Source: an uncultured Paracoccaceae bacterium
GTDB lineage: Bacteria > Pseudomonadota > Alphaproteobacteria > Rhodobacterales > Rhodobacteraceae
Length of the DNA stretch: 64,000 nt
Direction: 5' to 3'
NCBI GenBank assembly: GCA_947502145.1
Contig: CANMYO010000002.1
Coordinates: 310,001 to 374,000 of the forward strand
Shown: one piece after another, positions 16,756-26,094 of the stretch
Layout of the letters: each line of letters opens with the position of its first letter
Position numbering within the stretch: position 1 is the stretch's first letter
Made by a program: the position numbers and the translations under genes
Notes under the pieces: generated by a model
Seen by the model: the letters and a program-made list of their open reading frames with translations, nothing else
Told to the model about the DNA's origin: nothing
Database searches by the model: none

Positions 16756-17407
16756 CTTTGATAAGTTTGATGCTTTGGATGCCGACATCAACGCGCTGGA
16801 ACAGACGTTGGGCGATGCCAGCGCGATGGCCGCTGCCTTTGATGCGGAACTGCGCAGCATGCAAATGGCGTTGGGCGAAACGACCCGTGACCTGGGAAAC
16901 CTCGAACGGGGCTTTTCAAGCGGTCTGCGCAAAGCATTTGATGGTCTGGTATTTGACGGTCAGAAACTGACCGATGCATTGCATACAGTGGCTGAATCGA
17001 TGATCGACACGGCCTACTCGGCAGCGGTCAATCCTGTCACCCAACACCTTGGCGGACTGTTGTCCGAGGGTATCAATACAGCAGTGTCAGGGTTGATGCC
17101 CTATGCCAATGGCGCGCCATTCTCGCAAGGCAAAGTCATGCCTTTTGCAAGGGGAGGGGTCGTGTCTCAGGCGACAACCTTTCCGATGCGTGGCGGGACA
17201 GGACTGATGGGAGAGGCAGGTCCTGAAGCGATCATGCCATTGGCCCGGGGACCTGACGGAAAGTTGGGCGTGCGTGGTGCTGGCGGCGGGTCTGTAAATG
17301 TCACGATGAATATTTCGACACCCGATGCCCAAAGCTTTCAACGCTCGCAGGCTCAGATCGCCGCGCAAATGGCGCGCGTTCTGGGGCGTGGGCAACGTAA
17401 CCGCTGA
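16748..17407 (+). CDS. g11: GTA tape measure protein (g11)
   Basis: A 219-residue tape measure protein, very short for the class, which fits the short tail of GTA particles. The N-terminal half is helical and coiled-coil-like (INALEQTLGDASAMAAAFDAELRSM). A hydrophobic middle follows, then Gly-rich segments with the typical GGVVSQATTFPMRGG and MGEAGPEAIMPLARG motifs that recur in tape measure proteins. It overlaps g10.1 by 8 nt. Confidence 0.92.
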   Translation: MDDFDKFDALDADINALEQTLGDASAMAAAFDAELRSMQMALGETTRDLGNLERGFSSGLRKAFDGLVFDGQKLTDALHTVAESMIDTAYSAAVNPVTQHLGGLLSEGINTAVSGLMPYANGAPFSQGKVMPFARGGVVSQATTFPMRGGTGLMGEAGPEAIMPLARGPDGKLGVRGAGGGSVNVTMNISTPDAQSFQRSQAQIAAQMARVLGRGQRNR

Positions 17408-17419
17408 AAAGGATAGAAT

Positions 17420-18052
17420 ATGCCATTCCATGAAGTGCGGTTTCCCGCAAACCTGAGTTTCGGAGCCATTGGTGGACCAGAACGTCGTACAGACGTCGTT
17501 ACGCTTGCGAACGGGTATGAAGAACGCAACAGCCCCTGGGCCCACTCGCGCCGCCGTTACGACGCGGGCATGGGGCTGCGGTCATTGGATGATGTTGAGG
17601 AACTTGTCGCATTCTTTGAGGCGCGGCAGGGCCAATTATTCGGATTTCGCTGGAAAGACTGGGGCGATTACAAATCCAGCGCGCCCTCCAAGGATTTGAG
17701 CGCGCAGGATCAGGTGATCTTTACCGGTGACGAGGTTACGCGCGACATTCAACTTATCAAATCCTACGTTTCTGGTAGTCAAAGCTATGCACGCCCTATC
17801 ACCAAGCCGGTGCAAGGGACGGTCCGTGTTTCGATTGGCGGGGACGAGCTGCAGGACGGCATCGACTATGTGGTCGACACCACTTCCGGGATAGTATCCT
17901 TCACGCATCCACCGGATACGGATGCTGTTGTGCGGGCTGGTTTCGAATTTGACGTACCGGTGAGGTTTGACACTGATCGCATAGCTACAGCCGTTGCCAG
18001 CTTTCAAGCAGGTCAGGCCCCAAGCGTGCCCGTGATCGAGGTACGACTATGA
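17420..18052 (+). CDS. g12: GTA distal tail protein, DUF2460 (g12)
   Basis: A 210-residue DUF2460 protein, forming the distal tail ring that joins the tube to the baseplate. The start PFHEVRFPANLSFGAIGGPER, the segment RRRYDAGMGLRSLDDVEELVAFFEARQGQLFGFRWKDW (only parts quoted here are contiguous motifs) and the late VSFTHPPDTDAVVRAGFEFDVPVRFD are hallmarks of the GTA g12 family. AAAAGGATAGAAT precedes the ATG. It overlaps g13 by 4 nt. Confidence 0.93.
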   Translation: MPFHEVRFPANLSFGAIGGPERRTDVVTLANGYEERNSPWAHSRRRYDAGMGLRSLDDVEELVAFFEARQGQLFGFRWKDWGDYKSSAPSKDLSAQDQVIFTGDEVTRDIQLIKSYVSGSQSYARPITKPVQGTVRVSIGGDELQDGIDYVVDTTSGIVSFTHPPDTDAVVRAGFEFDVPVRFDTDRIATAVASFQAGQAPSVPVIEVRL

Positions 18053-18933
18053 GCAAGGCCGCATTGATCGCTCATCTTCAGTCGGATGTTACCCATGTCT
18101 GCCAATGTTGGCTGATCAAGCGCAGTGATGGCGCGACATTCGGTTTCACGGATCACGATTGCCCGTTGGTTTTTGATGGCAAAATGTTCCAGGCAGACAG
18201 TGGGATGAGCGCGAAAGCGCTGCAGGCCAGCACCGGCCTTTCGGTGGACAATACAGAGGCGATCGGCCTGCTTCAGTCCAATGTCATCGACGAGGCCGAC
18301 ATCATTGCGGGCCGGTTTGATGGCGCCGAAGTGTTCAACTGGTTGGTGCAGTGGGACAATGTCGAGAACCGCCAGTTGCGATTTGCTGGGACAATCGGAG
18401 AGATCACTCGTCAGTCAGGCCAATTCATGGCCGAGCTCAGAGGTGTGTCTGAGGGGCTCAATCAGCCGCTTGGACGATCGTACCTGCGCAGCTGCTCGGC
18501 TGTTCTGGGTGATGACGATTGTGCGTTCAATTTGAACAATGCAGCATACCGGGCGGAAATCGAGGTCATATCCGTCGAAGACAATCGGACATTCACGGTT
18601 GCTGCGCCAGGCTTCAATGATCGCTGGTTCGAGCAAGGGAAATTGACGGTTCTTGATGGTGATGCCGAAGGCTTGACCGGGGCCATAAAGCACGACCGCA
18701 AGGAACCGGGTGGCATTCACGTCATCACGCTGTGGCACCCCCTGCGGGCGGCCGTTCAAGCAGGTCAGGAAATTCGGTTGGATGCGGGATGCGATAAACG
18801 TGCAGAGACCTGTCGGCAGAAATTTGGTAACTTTGTAAATTTTCGCGGTTTTCCCGACATTCCGGGCGATGACTGGATGATGTCGGTTCCGCGTGCGTCT
18901 GGCGATGACGACGGCGGGAGCCTGACAAGGTGA
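18049..18933 (+). CDS. g13: GTA baseplate hub protein, DUF2163 (g13)
   Basis: A 294-residue protein of the DUF2163/phage BR0599 family. It contains CQCWLIKRSDGATFGFTDHD, a variant of the family's N-terminal pattern, and the Cys-containing LRSCSAVLGDDDC and GCDKRAETCRQKFGNFVNF motifs. In RcGTA the Cys residues of this protein bind an iron-sulfur cluster in the baseplate hub; the four or more Cys seen here agree with that. It overlaps g12 and g14 by 4 nt each. Confidence 0.93.
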   Translation: MSKAALIAHLQSDVTHVCQCWLIKRSDGATFGFTDHDCPLVFDGKMFQADSGMSAKALQASTGLSVDNTEAIGLLQSNVIDEADIIAGRFDGAEVFNWLVQWDNVENRQLRFAGTIGEITRQSGQFMAELRGVSEGLNQPLGRSYLRSCSAVLGDDDCAFNLNNAAYRAEIEVISVEDNRTFTVAAPGFNDRWFEQGKLTVLDGDAEGLTGAIKHDRKEPGGIHVITLWHPLRAAVQAGQEIRLDAGCDKRAETCRQKFGNFVNFRGFPDIPGDDWMMSVPRASGDDDGGSLTR

Positions 18934-19361
18934 TTGACCCTGTTCTGGAAGCGCGCGGATGGATTGGGACGCCATATGTTCATCAGGCCTCGGTCAAAGG
19001 GGCCGGGTGCGATTGCCTTGGGCTGATCCGCGGGATCTGGCGCGCGTGTCACGATGGCGCAGAGCCGGAAGTTGTCCCGAGATATACGGCTGATTGGGAC
19101 GAAGCGCAGGGCGAAGAAGTTCTGAAGCGCGCTGCGGACCGCCATCTGCACCGATGCGATGACGACGAATGGCAGCCAGGTCAGGTTCTGCTTTTCCGGA
19201 TGCGCCGAGGCGCGGTCGCCAAACACCTTGGCCTGCTCAGCGTCGCTGGGTCCGCCCCCAAGTTCATTCACGCATATTCCGGGCATGGTGTGGTTGAAAG
19301 CCCATTGTCAGGGCCCTGGTGTCGCCGTGTGGTGGCCCGTTTCGCATTTCAAGAAGGATAG
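18930..19361 (+). CDS. g14: GTA cell-wall peptidase, NlpC/P60 (g14)
   Basis: A 143-residue NlpC/P60 cysteine peptidase carried in the tail tip, which opens peptidoglycan of the recipient cell. The catalytic Cys29 lies in GAGCDCLGLIRG, and the His is in AVAKHLGLL; a second His (FIHAYSGHG) lies downstream. The conserved N-terminal ARGWIGTPYVHQASVKG is also present. The start is a GTG that overlaps the g13 stop as GTGA. Its stop is 5 nt before the g15 ATG. Confidence 0.94.
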   Translation: MIDPVLEARGWIGTPYVHQASVKGAGCDCLGLIRGIWRACHDGAEPEVVPRYTADWDEAQGEEVLKRAADRHLHRCDDDEWQPGQVLLFRMRRGAVAKHLGLLSVAGSAPKFIHAYSGHGVVESPLSGPWCRRVVARFAFQEG

Positions 19362-19366
19362 TCATT

Positions 19367-22300
19367 ATGGCCACGATTGTACTTTCTGCCGCTGGGATGG
19401 CGCTGGGCGGATCTATTGGCGGGTCGGTACTGGGACTTTCAATGGCGACGATTGGTCGGGCTGCCGGCGCGACGCTTGGCCGGGTGATTGACCAGCGTAT
19501 CCTTGGGTCCGGCTCTGAGCCGGTTGAGGTTGGTCGTGTTGATCGGTTTCGCCTGAGTGGCGCCAGTGAAGGCACGCCTGTGCCACAGGTCTATGGTCGT
19601 ATGCGTGTCCCCGGGCAAGTGATTTGGGCGACGCGGTTTGAGGAATCCGAGACCACGACAGGCGGCGGCAAAGGGGCCGGGCCGCAGCCAACCGTCACCG
19701 AATACAGTTACTCAGTCAGTATGGCGCTGGCCGTCTGCGAGGGTGAAATTACCCGGATAGGTCGGGTTTGGGCCGATGGCGTAGAGGTATCGCCGGATTC
19801 TCTGAACATGCGCGTCTACCGTGGCACCCGTGTGCAACAGCCCGACCCAAAGATCATGGCAGTTGAAGGCACTGGAAACGCCCCGGCGTATCGCGGGATT
19901 GCATACGTTGTCCTCGAGGACCTCGCCCTTGGCCAATTTGGCAACCGTGTGCCGCAACTCACGTTTGAAGTTATGCGCCCGTCAGAGCCTGACGAGCCGC
20001 GCGAGCGGGCCGATATCGCCCGTCAGGTGCGTGCCGTTGCGATGATTCCCGGCACCGGTGAGTACTCATTGTCCGAAACCCCGGTCTATCTGTCAGCGGA
20101 ATACGGCGAGCAGGTCGCGATCAATGAAAATACGCCCTCTGGTCATACCGATTATACCACCTCTGTCACTGCCTTGGCCGAGGAATTGCCAGCGTGCAAA
20201 TCAGTATCGCTGGTGGTCTCATGGTTTGGCTCGGACCTGCGTTGCGCCGATTGCGACATCGCCCCCAAGGTTGAACAGAAGACCGCCGAAGGTGACCCAA
20301 TCATCTGGTCAGTTGCCGGAGAAACGCGCGGCGGTGCTGGCGTGGTTCCGCTGGCTGAGGGACGGCCGGTTTATGGCGGGACTCCCGCAGACGCATCGGT
20401 GATCGAGGCAATCCAGGATCTGAATGCCCGTGGCATGCAGCCGATGTTCTACCCATTCATCTTGATGGAGCAAATGCCGGGCAATGGATTGCAGGATCCC
20501 TGGTCAGACGCATCATCTCAGGCCAAGTTGCCATGGCGAGGTCGCATTACATTGTCAGACGCGCCGGGGCGGGCCGGCAGCTCTGATGGGACATCCAATG
20601 CGGTTGACGAGGTGGCGGCATTCATGGGGGATGCGCAAACGTCTGATTTCGCGATCACGAATGGGCAGGTGACATACTCTGGTCCGGCAGAGTGGCGGTA
20701 TCGCCGATTCATTCTGCATTATGCGCACCTATGCGCAGCTGCAGGGGGTGTTTCTGCCTTTTGCATTGGATCGGAAATGGTTGCGTTGACGCAAATCAGG
20801 GGGCCGTCCAACAGTTTCCCAGCTGTCGATGCGCTGCGGACACTTGCGGCAGAGTGTCGTACAATTCTTGGACCTGATTGCAAGATCAGCTATGCGGCAG
20901 ATTGGTCGGAATATCACGGCTATCAACCAGCAGGCACGAGTAACAAGTTTTTTCACCTAGATCCGCTCTGGGCAGATCCGAATATCGATTTCATTGGAAT
21001 CGATAACTATATGCCGCTGTCCGATTGGCGTGATGGCGAAACCCATGCCGATGCGGGGTGGGGTTCGATTTACAATCTTGACTACCTGCAATCCAATGTC
21101 GCCGGTGGAGAGGGATATGACTGGTTCTACCATTCACCCGAGGCCCGTGACGCCCAGATACGCACTCCCATTACCGATGGTGATGGGGAACCATGGGTCT
21201 GGCGCTACAAGGACCTGAAAGGATGGTGGTCAAACACGCACCACAACAGGATCGGAGGTCAGCGACAGTCAGCACCAACCGCGTGGTTGCCAAAATCAAA
21301 ACCGTTCTGGTTTACCGAATTTGGATGCGCTGCAATTGATAAGGGCACGAACCAACCCAACAAGTTTCTTGACCCGAAATCTTCGGAATCGCTGCTGCCC
21401 TACTACTCCAACGGTATGCGGGACGACTTCATGCAGATGCAGTATCTGCGGGCTATTTACGGACACTTCGCTGTAGGGGCGAACAATCCCTACACCGATG
21501 TCGAATACCAGGGGCGTATGCTGGACATGTCGCGTGCCCATGTCTGGGCATGGGATGCACGCCCATTTCCGTTCTTTCCTGCAAATGCGCCACTCTGGTC
21601 GGATGGGGACAATTATGCGCGTGGACATTGGTTGAACGGGCGCACCTCATCGCGCACCTTGGCCAGCGTCGTTGCAGAGGTGTGTTTACGGGCCGGTGTA
21701 ACCCGGTTTGATGTCAGTCGCCTGTATGGTCTTGTCAGAGGTTATTGCGTGTCAGACGTGGGCAGCGGTCGATCCGCACTGCAGCCGCTGATGTTGGCCT
21801 TTGGGTTGGAGGCGGTTGAACGGGATGGCTTACTGACATTTACAAACCGCGATGGCATTGCGCGACACGTAATTGAACAGGACAGCTTGGCGATTGATCC
21901 CGAAAAGGACACATCTGTAATTCACACCCGTGCGCCTGCCGCCGAAATCTCGGGGCGGATCCAACTTGGATACATTGATGCCGAAGCGGACTACGAGGTT
22001 GCTGTCACGGAAACGGTTCACCCCGATGACCAGACCTTTGCCGTTTCGCGGACTGAGTTTTCGATGGCCCTTACAAGGGCCGAAGGTGCGCGCATTGCGT
22101 CACGCTGGACCCATGAAGCTCGGGTCGCCAAGGACAGTGCGACATTTGCATTGCCACCATCGCATCTCGCGTTGGGCGCGGGTGATGTTGTTGATCTTCG
22201 CGACGCTGGCCACCAGGGGATCTACCGGATTGACCGGATTGAGGACTCGGGCCTGCGTTTGGCGGAGGCTACGCGGATTGACCCCGAAATCTACCTGCCG

Positions 22301-23281
22301 CAACCGCAATTGGAAGAAGGCGCACGTCTTAAGCCATTTGTGGCGCCAACGCCGGTTGAGGCTTTGTTCATGGATTTGCCACTCTTGACCGGGGATGAAG
22401 TCCCGCATGAGCCGCATCTTGCGCTTGCCGCGCGACCATGGCCGGGTGGTGTGGCGCTTTATTCGTCACCGCAAGACAACAATTACATCCTGCAAGATGT
22501 GCAACGCTACCGCAGTATTGTTGGCGAAACCGAAACCGTGCTTTCGGCTGGGCCTACCGGCATCTGGGACAGACAAAAGTTGCAGGTCAAACTGGTCGTC
22601 GGGGCACTCAGTTCGGTCACTGCGGAGGCGCTCTTCGCTGGTGCAAATACCTTGGCAATCGGAGACGGTACGCCAGACAATTGGGAAATTGTGCAGTTTG
22701 CAAGCGCAGTGCCAGTCGATACGCGAACATATGAGTTGGGTGATTTTCTGAGAGGGCAGGCCGGCAGCGATGCCCTGATGCCAGACCAGTGGCCAATAGG
22801 GTCAAAGGTTGTTTTGTTGAATGGCAGGCCAGAGCAGATCACGATCCCGACGGCATCACGCGGGAACCCGCGCCATTTCCGCTATGGTCCAGTGAAGCGG
22901 CCCGTCAATGACCGAAGTTACCGCCACCGGGTGTTTGCATTCAAAGGCAACGGTTATCGACCTTACCCGGTTGCACACCTGAAAGCCGTTGAGAACGCCG
23001 GAGCCTATGCTGTGAACTGGATCAGGCGCACGCGCATAGATGGCGACCTCTGGGGGGCGATAGATGTTCCGTTAGGAGAAGACGCCGAACTTTACGTGGT
23101 GCAAGTGAAACAAGGAAACACCATCGTGAGAGAGGTCAACCGTTCATCTCCAAACTGGACATATAGCGCAGGCGCGCGCGCCGCAGATGTTGGAAATGCA
23201 GCGTTTGTCATTGCGGTTGCGCAAGTATCGGCGCGCTATGGGACCGGTCCATTTCACGAAATAGCGGTCGGAGAAGATTGA
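19367..23281 (+). CDS. g15: GTA host-recognition 'megatron' protein (g15)
   Basis: The largest GTA protein, 1304 residues, at the tail tip. A glycine-rich hydrophobic N-terminus (LSAAGMALGGSIGGSVLG) is followed by a phage tail-tip region (about 50-230), then the GTA TIM-barrel-like domain (about 400-750, with the Trp- and Gly-rich LPWRGRITLSDAPGRAG and the WFTEFGCAAIDKG motif), a second phage tail domain (about 800-950), and C-terminal beta-rich domains. In RcGTA it forms the hub and contacts the recipient. AAGAAGGATAG precedes the ATG at 19367. Its stop overlaps the next gene by one nucleotide. Confidence 0.95.
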   Translation: MATIVLSAAGMALGGSIGGSVLGLSMATIGRAAGATLGRVIDQRILGSGSEPVEVGRVDRFRLSGASEGTPVPQVYGRMRVPGQVIWATRFEESETTTGGGKGAGPQPTVTEYSYSVSMALAVCEGEITRIGRVWADGVEVSPDSLNMRVYRGTRVQQPDPKIMAVEGTGNAPAYRGIAYVVLEDLALGQFGNRVPQLTFEVMRPSEPDEPRERADIARQVRAVAMIPGTGEYSLSETPVYLSAEYGEQVAINENTPSGHTDYTTSVTALAEELPACKSVSLVVSWFGSDLRCADCDIAPKVEQKTAEGDPIIWSVAGETRGGAGVVPLAEGRPVYGGTPADASVIEAIQDLNARGMQPMFYPFILMEQMPGNGLQDPWSDASSQAKLPWRGRITLSDAPGRAGSSDGTSNAVDEVAAFMGDAQTSDFAITNGQVTYSGPAEWRYRRFILHYAHLCAAAGGVSAFCIGSEMVALTQIRGPSNSFPAVDALRTLAAECRTILGPDCKISYAADWSEYHGYQPAGTSNKFFHLDPLWADPNIDFIGIDNYMPLSDWRDGETHADAGWGSIYNLDYLQSNVAGGEGYDWFYHSPEARDAQIRTPITDGDGEPWVWRYKDLKGWWSNTHHNRIGGQRQSAPTAWLPKSKPFWFTEFGCAAIDKGTNQPNKFLDPKSSESLLPYYSNGMRDDFMQMQYLRAIYGHFAVGANNPYTDVEYQGRMLDMSRAHVWAWDARPFPFFPANAPLWSDGDNYARGHWLNGRTSSRTLASVVAEVCLRAGVTRFDVSRLYGLVRGYCVSDVGSGRSALQPLMLAFGLEAVERDGLLTFTNRDGIARHVIEQDSLAIDPEKDTSVIHTRAPAAEISGRIQLGYIDAEADYEVAVTETVHPDDQTFAVSRTEFSMALTRAEGARIASRWTHEARVAKDSATFALPPSHLALGAGDVVDLRDAGHQGIYRIDRIEDSGLRLAEATRIDPEIYLPQPQLEEGARLKPFVAPTPVEALFMDLPLLTGDEVPHEPHLALAARPWPGGVALYSSPQDNNYILQDVQRYRSIVGETETVLSAGPTGIWDRQKLQVKLVVGALSSVTAEALFAGANTLAIGDGTPDNWEIVQFASAVPVDTRTYELGDFLRGQAGSDALMPDQWPIGSKVVLLNGRPEQITIPTASRGNPRHFRYGPVKRPVNDRSYRHRVFAFKGNGYRPYPVAHLKAVENAGAYAVNWIRRTRIDGDLWGAIDVPLGEDAELYVVQVKQGNTIVREVNRSSPNWTYSAGARAADVGNAAFVIAVAQVSARYGTGPFHEIAVGED

Positions 23282-23574
23282 TGCGGCCGATTTACCCCGG
23301 TGATTTGCAGGATGCCTCTCGGGCGATGTTAACTGTTGGCGCGCCAAATCGTGAGGGCGTTGCCTTGTCAATCATCAAGCGGGCGCAAATTGCAGATCGC
23401 TACCGAAAACGTTTTTCGCGTCCACATCCAAGATTTGGCCCTGGAACAATATCGGCAGCTGCGCGCTCATTCCCTCTTGCACCCGTCCCACGGTCCTGTG
23501 ACCAGTCTTACTTGGCATGTATGCGCACTTTTCTGTCCTGCCTTGCCGGCACTAAGGAACATAACGCATCGTGA
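23281..23574 (+). CDS. GTA-associated hypothetical protein (DUF7742-like)
   Basis: A 97-residue protein whose ATG overlaps the g15 stop (TGATG). It begins MRPIYPGDLQDASRAML, contains AQIADRYRKRFSRPHPRFG and has a Cys-containing C-terminus. I believe this matches the small DUF7742 family found after GTA clusters, but that is from memory. Coupling to g15 suggests it is made with the particle. Whether it is a particle component or an assembly factor is unknown. After it come 79 nt before cysE. Confidence 0.7.
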   Translation: MRPIYPGDLQDASRAMLTVGAPNREGVALSIIKRAQIADRYRKRFSRPHPRFGPGTISAAARSFPLAPVPRSCDQSYLACMRTFLSCLAGTKEHNAS

Positions 23575-23653
23575 TTCCGACGATCACGGGTTTGCGCTTG
23601 GTTATGGCGTCATATGTATTGTACAACGGCCATAAGCAAAGGAGGCCCGAATT

Positions 23654-24463
23654 ATGGCCGAAGTTCAGTCAAATCTGCACGAAGTCGATCCAGTCTGGCA
23701 GCGGATATGCGACGAAGGTCGCGAGGGCGTTGCCCGGGAACCTCTTATTGGGGCGTTGTTTCATGATGGGGTGCTGCAGCACCACAGCTTTGACAAGGCG
23801 CTGGGCTATCGCATTGCGATGAAGCTGGCCTCGACTGAAATGTCGGGACAGACGATCAGCGATATAGCGCAAAATGCCTATAAATCTGATCCAAAAATCG
23901 CTCAGGACGCACGTGCTGATCTGGTTGCGACATATGACCGGGATCCAGCTTGCACACGCTTCATTCAGCCCCTCCTGTATTTCAAGGGTTTTCAAGCAGT
24001 GCAGGCATATCGCTTGGGACATTGGCTCCTGTCCGAGGGCAAGACTGACTTGGCATATTTCATTCAGATGCGGGTGTCAGAAGTATTTGGCGTCGATATT
24101 CACCCCGCTGCGAAGATCGGCAAGGGGATCATGATTGATCACGCCCATTCGATCGTCATCGGTAGCACAGCAGTTGTCGGCGACAACGTTTCGATGCTGC
24201 ATTCAGTGACTCTGGGTGGGACTGGTAAGGAAGAAGAAATCCGGCATCCAACAATCGGCGATGGTGTCTTGATCGGAGCGGGGGCGAAGGTGCTCGGCAA
24301 TATCAAGATTGGCCATTGCAGCCGAATTGCTGCGGGTTCCGTCGTTCTCAAGGAAGTTCCGCCAATGAAGACCGTCGCCGGTGTCCCTGCGAAGATCGTT
24401 GGTGAAGCAGGCTGCGCGCAGCCTTCGACCCGGATGGATCAGGTTTTCAAAGACGTTCTTTAA
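23654..24463 (+). CDS. cysE: Serine O-acetyltransferase
   Basis: First step of cysteine synthesis: L-serine plus acetyl-CoA gives O-acetylserine. The 269 residues have the helical N-terminal domain and a left-handed beta-helix of hexapeptide repeats (IHPAAKIGKGIMIDHAHSIVIGSTAVVGDNVSMLHSV in pieces), with the catalytic His-Asp pair region (IDHAHSIVIG) and the C-terminal tail whose last residues dock cysteine synthase (ending QVFKDVL). AAAGGAGG precedes the ATG. cysE follows the GTA cluster in many relatives, a conserved neighbourhood. A terminator follows. Confidence 0.96.
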   Translation: MAEVQSNLHEVDPVWQRICDEGREGVAREPLIGALFHDGVLQHHSFDKALGYRIAMKLASTEMSGQTISDIAQNAYKSDPKIAQDARADLVATYDRDPACTRFIQPLLYFKGFQAVQAYRLGHWLLSEGKTDLAYFIQMRVSEVFGVDIHPAAKIGKGIMIDHAHSIVIGSTAVVGDNVSMLHSVTLGGTGKEEEIRHPTIGDGVLIGAGAKVLGNIKIGHCSRIAAGSVVLKEVPPMKTVAGVPAKIVGEAGCAQPSTRMDQVFKDVL

Positions 24464-24483
24464 GGTGTAGATCAAACAAGTAA

Positions 24484-24518
24484 GGGCGCCGAAAAATGCC
24501 CGGCGCCCCCAAGTTTTT
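24484..24518. terminator. Terminator between convergent cysE and pdhC
   Basis: Stem GGGCGCCG / CGGCGCCC with a 9-nt loop; the plus strand has a T-run 5 nt later. It lies in the 72-nt gap between two convergent genes and may serve both. Confidence 0.75.
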
Positions 24519-24535
24519 GTTGATTTGCCCCGCGA

Positions 24536-25837
24536 TCAGGCAAGCATTGTCATTGGGTTCTCAAGGTTTTCCTTGATCGCATTCAACAGGTTGGCCCCCA
24601 AGGCACCGTCAATCACCCGGTGGTCAACGGACAGTGTCGTAGACATAACTATGCCAACCTTGATTTCACCATCATCACCAATGACCGGCTTTTTCACGCC
24701 AGCGCCTACGGCGAGGATCGCCGCATGTGGAGGGTTGATGATTGCATCAAAGTTGTCGATTCCAAACATCCCGAGGTTCGAGATGGCAAAGCTGCCGCCC
24801 TGATATTCATGGGGCGCCAATTTGCGATCGCGCGCGCGGGACGCAAGATCCTTCATTTCAGCGGAGAGAGCTGAGAGTGATTTCATGTCCGCATCTTGCA
24901 ATACCGGTGTGAACAAGCCGCCTTCGATCGCGACCGCGACAGCCACATCAGACTTGTCGAACTGCAATGTCCGATCCCCGGCCCAGACAGCGTTGGCCTC
25001 TGGCACCTGCTGAAGCGCGAGGGCGCAGGCCTTGATGATAAAGTCATTCACCGAAAGCTTGATACCGCGTGGTTCAAGTTGCTTGTTCAGTTGGCTGCGG
25101 AATTTTATCAGCGCGTCGAGTTCTATATCACGCCGCAGATAGAAGTGGGGAACTGACTGCTTGGCTTCTGTGAGGCGCGCGGCAATTGTCTTGCGCATCC
25201 CATCAAGCTTGACCTCTTCGAATGGACGCCCTTCGTAGGTCTTGAGAACAACATCGGTTGCAGGGCCTGCGGCCATCGCGGCAGGTGCTGCCGTCTGTTC
25301 TACCGCAGCCGCTTTGGTTGGTTTTGCGCCGGGCTGCGCATTTTCGACATCGGTTTTCACAATGCGTCCGTGCGGTCCGGTCCCGCTGATCTGGCTCAGA
25401 TCCAAGCCTTTGTCGGCTGCAATGCGGCGGGCGAGGGGTGAGGCAAAAACACGTTCGCCGTCCTTTGCAGGGGCCGCAGCGGGGGCTGCAGGTGCCGCTT
25501 CATTCGATGACGTGCCCGCGGCAGGCGCTTCTGCGGGGGACGCCTCCGCTGGCGCGGCTTTCGCGGTCGTATCGCCAATATCATCAGCGCTTTCGCCATC
25601 CTCAAGCAGGATCGCGATAACGTCGTTCACTTTCACGCCTTCTGTGCCGTCGGTAACGACAATCTTGCCAATCGTACCTTCGTCGACTGCCTCAAATTCC
25701 ATCGTTGCCTTATCGGTTTCGATTTCGGCCATGACATCACCAGAGGCAACCGTGTCACCCTCTTTGACCAGCCATTTGGCCAACGTGCCTTCTTCCATAG
25801 TGGGTGACAGGGCAGGCATGAGAATTTCTGTGGGCAT
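24536..25837 (-). CDS. pdhC: Pyruvate dehydrogenase E2, dihydrolipoamide acetyltransferase
   Basis: Core of the pyruvate dehydrogenase complex, which moves the acetyl group from lipoate to CoA. It has 433 residues: one lipoyl domain (about 1-80, lipoyl Lys in the [16 protein letters not shown] motif), an Ala/Pro-rich linker, the subunit-binding domain (about 130-170, [20 protein letters not shown]), and the catalytic domain with the HRVIDG motif near the C-terminus. I chose the ATG at 25837, preceded by GAGGAG; an upstream frame to 25933 would overlap the small ORF. It overlaps that ORF by one nucleotide (TAATG). Confidence 0.96.
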   Translation of the reverse strand: MPTEILMPALSPTMEEGTLAKWLVKEGDTVASGDVMAEIETDKATMEFEAVDEGTIGKIVVTDGTEGVKVNDVIAILLEDGESADDIGDTTAKAAPAEASPAEAPAAGTSSNEAAPAAPAAAPAKDGERVFASPLARRIAADKGLDLSQISGTGPHGRIVKTDVENAQPGAKPTKAAAVEQTAAPAAMAAGPATDVVLKTYEGRPFEEVKLDGMRKTIAARLTEAKQSVPHFYLRRDIELDALIKFRSQLNKQLEPRGIKLSVNDFIIKACALALQQVPEANAVWAGDRTLQFDKSDVAVAVAIEGGLFTPVLQDADMKSLSALSAEMKDLASRARDRKLAPHEYQGGSFAISNLGMFGIDNFDAIINPPHAAILAVGAGVKKPVIGDDGEIKVGIVMSTTLSVDHRVIDGALGANLLNAIKENLENPMTMLA

Positions 25838-26082
25838 TACTTGATCTCCTCGACGTGGACACGGTCGAAGGGCGGTTTCAAGTCCGTCCCATGCCGTGCT
25901 GTCAGAATGTCGGCCAATTGCGTGCCGACCCATTTCTTTCGTTCAGCCTCACTTGCGTCAACGCCGCAGGTTTCATCCAGCAGTTCGCGCGACAAGACAA
26001 AGCGATACTTGGTGTCACCATCCTTGGCGGTGAACATGATCTCTTTTCCATCATCGCGCATGCAAAGCGGGCTGTGCTTCAT
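25837..26082 (-). CDS. Small protein between pdhB and pdhC
   Basis: An 81-residue soluble protein of unknown function, translated between pdhB and pdhC. It begins [22 protein letters not shown] and has a C-terminal acidic end. Its stop codon overlaps the pdhC start, so it is probably real and coupled to pdhC. The pattern (a beta-strand with F-x-A-x-D, then helices) resembles the DUF1488 type only loosely. An AAGGC ribosome-binding site precedes the ATG. Its presence inside the operon suggests a role in the complex or its control, but nothing in the sequence shows which. Confidence 0.65.
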   Translation of the reverse strand: MKHSPLCMRDDGKEIMFTAKDGDTKYRFVLSRELLDETCGVDASEAERKKWVGTQLADILTARHGTDLKPPFDRVHVEEIK

Positions 26083-26094
26083 TACAGTGCTGCC

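Larger units (their letters stand above)
9374..23574 (+). mobile_element. RcGTA-type gene transfer agent structural cluster
   Basis: Seventeen colinear phage-like genes (g1, g2, g3, g3.5, g4-g10, g10.1, g11-g15) in the order known from Rhodobacter capsulatus GTA, plus a coupled 97-residue gene at the end. The genes are tightly packed; many overlap by 4 nt. No integrase, replication or lysogeny gene is present, and base composition matches the surrounding chromosome. This fits a domesticated particle that packages random host DNA, not an active prophage. All frames are intact, so the cluster is probably functional. The regulator GafA and the lysis and head-spike genes known elsewhere in the host genome are not in this window. 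Confidence 0.95.

Noticed and set aside
9374-23574. Possible active prophage
   Set aside because: No integrase, repressor, replication or lysis genes, no attachment repeats noticed, and gene order equals the known GTA cluster.
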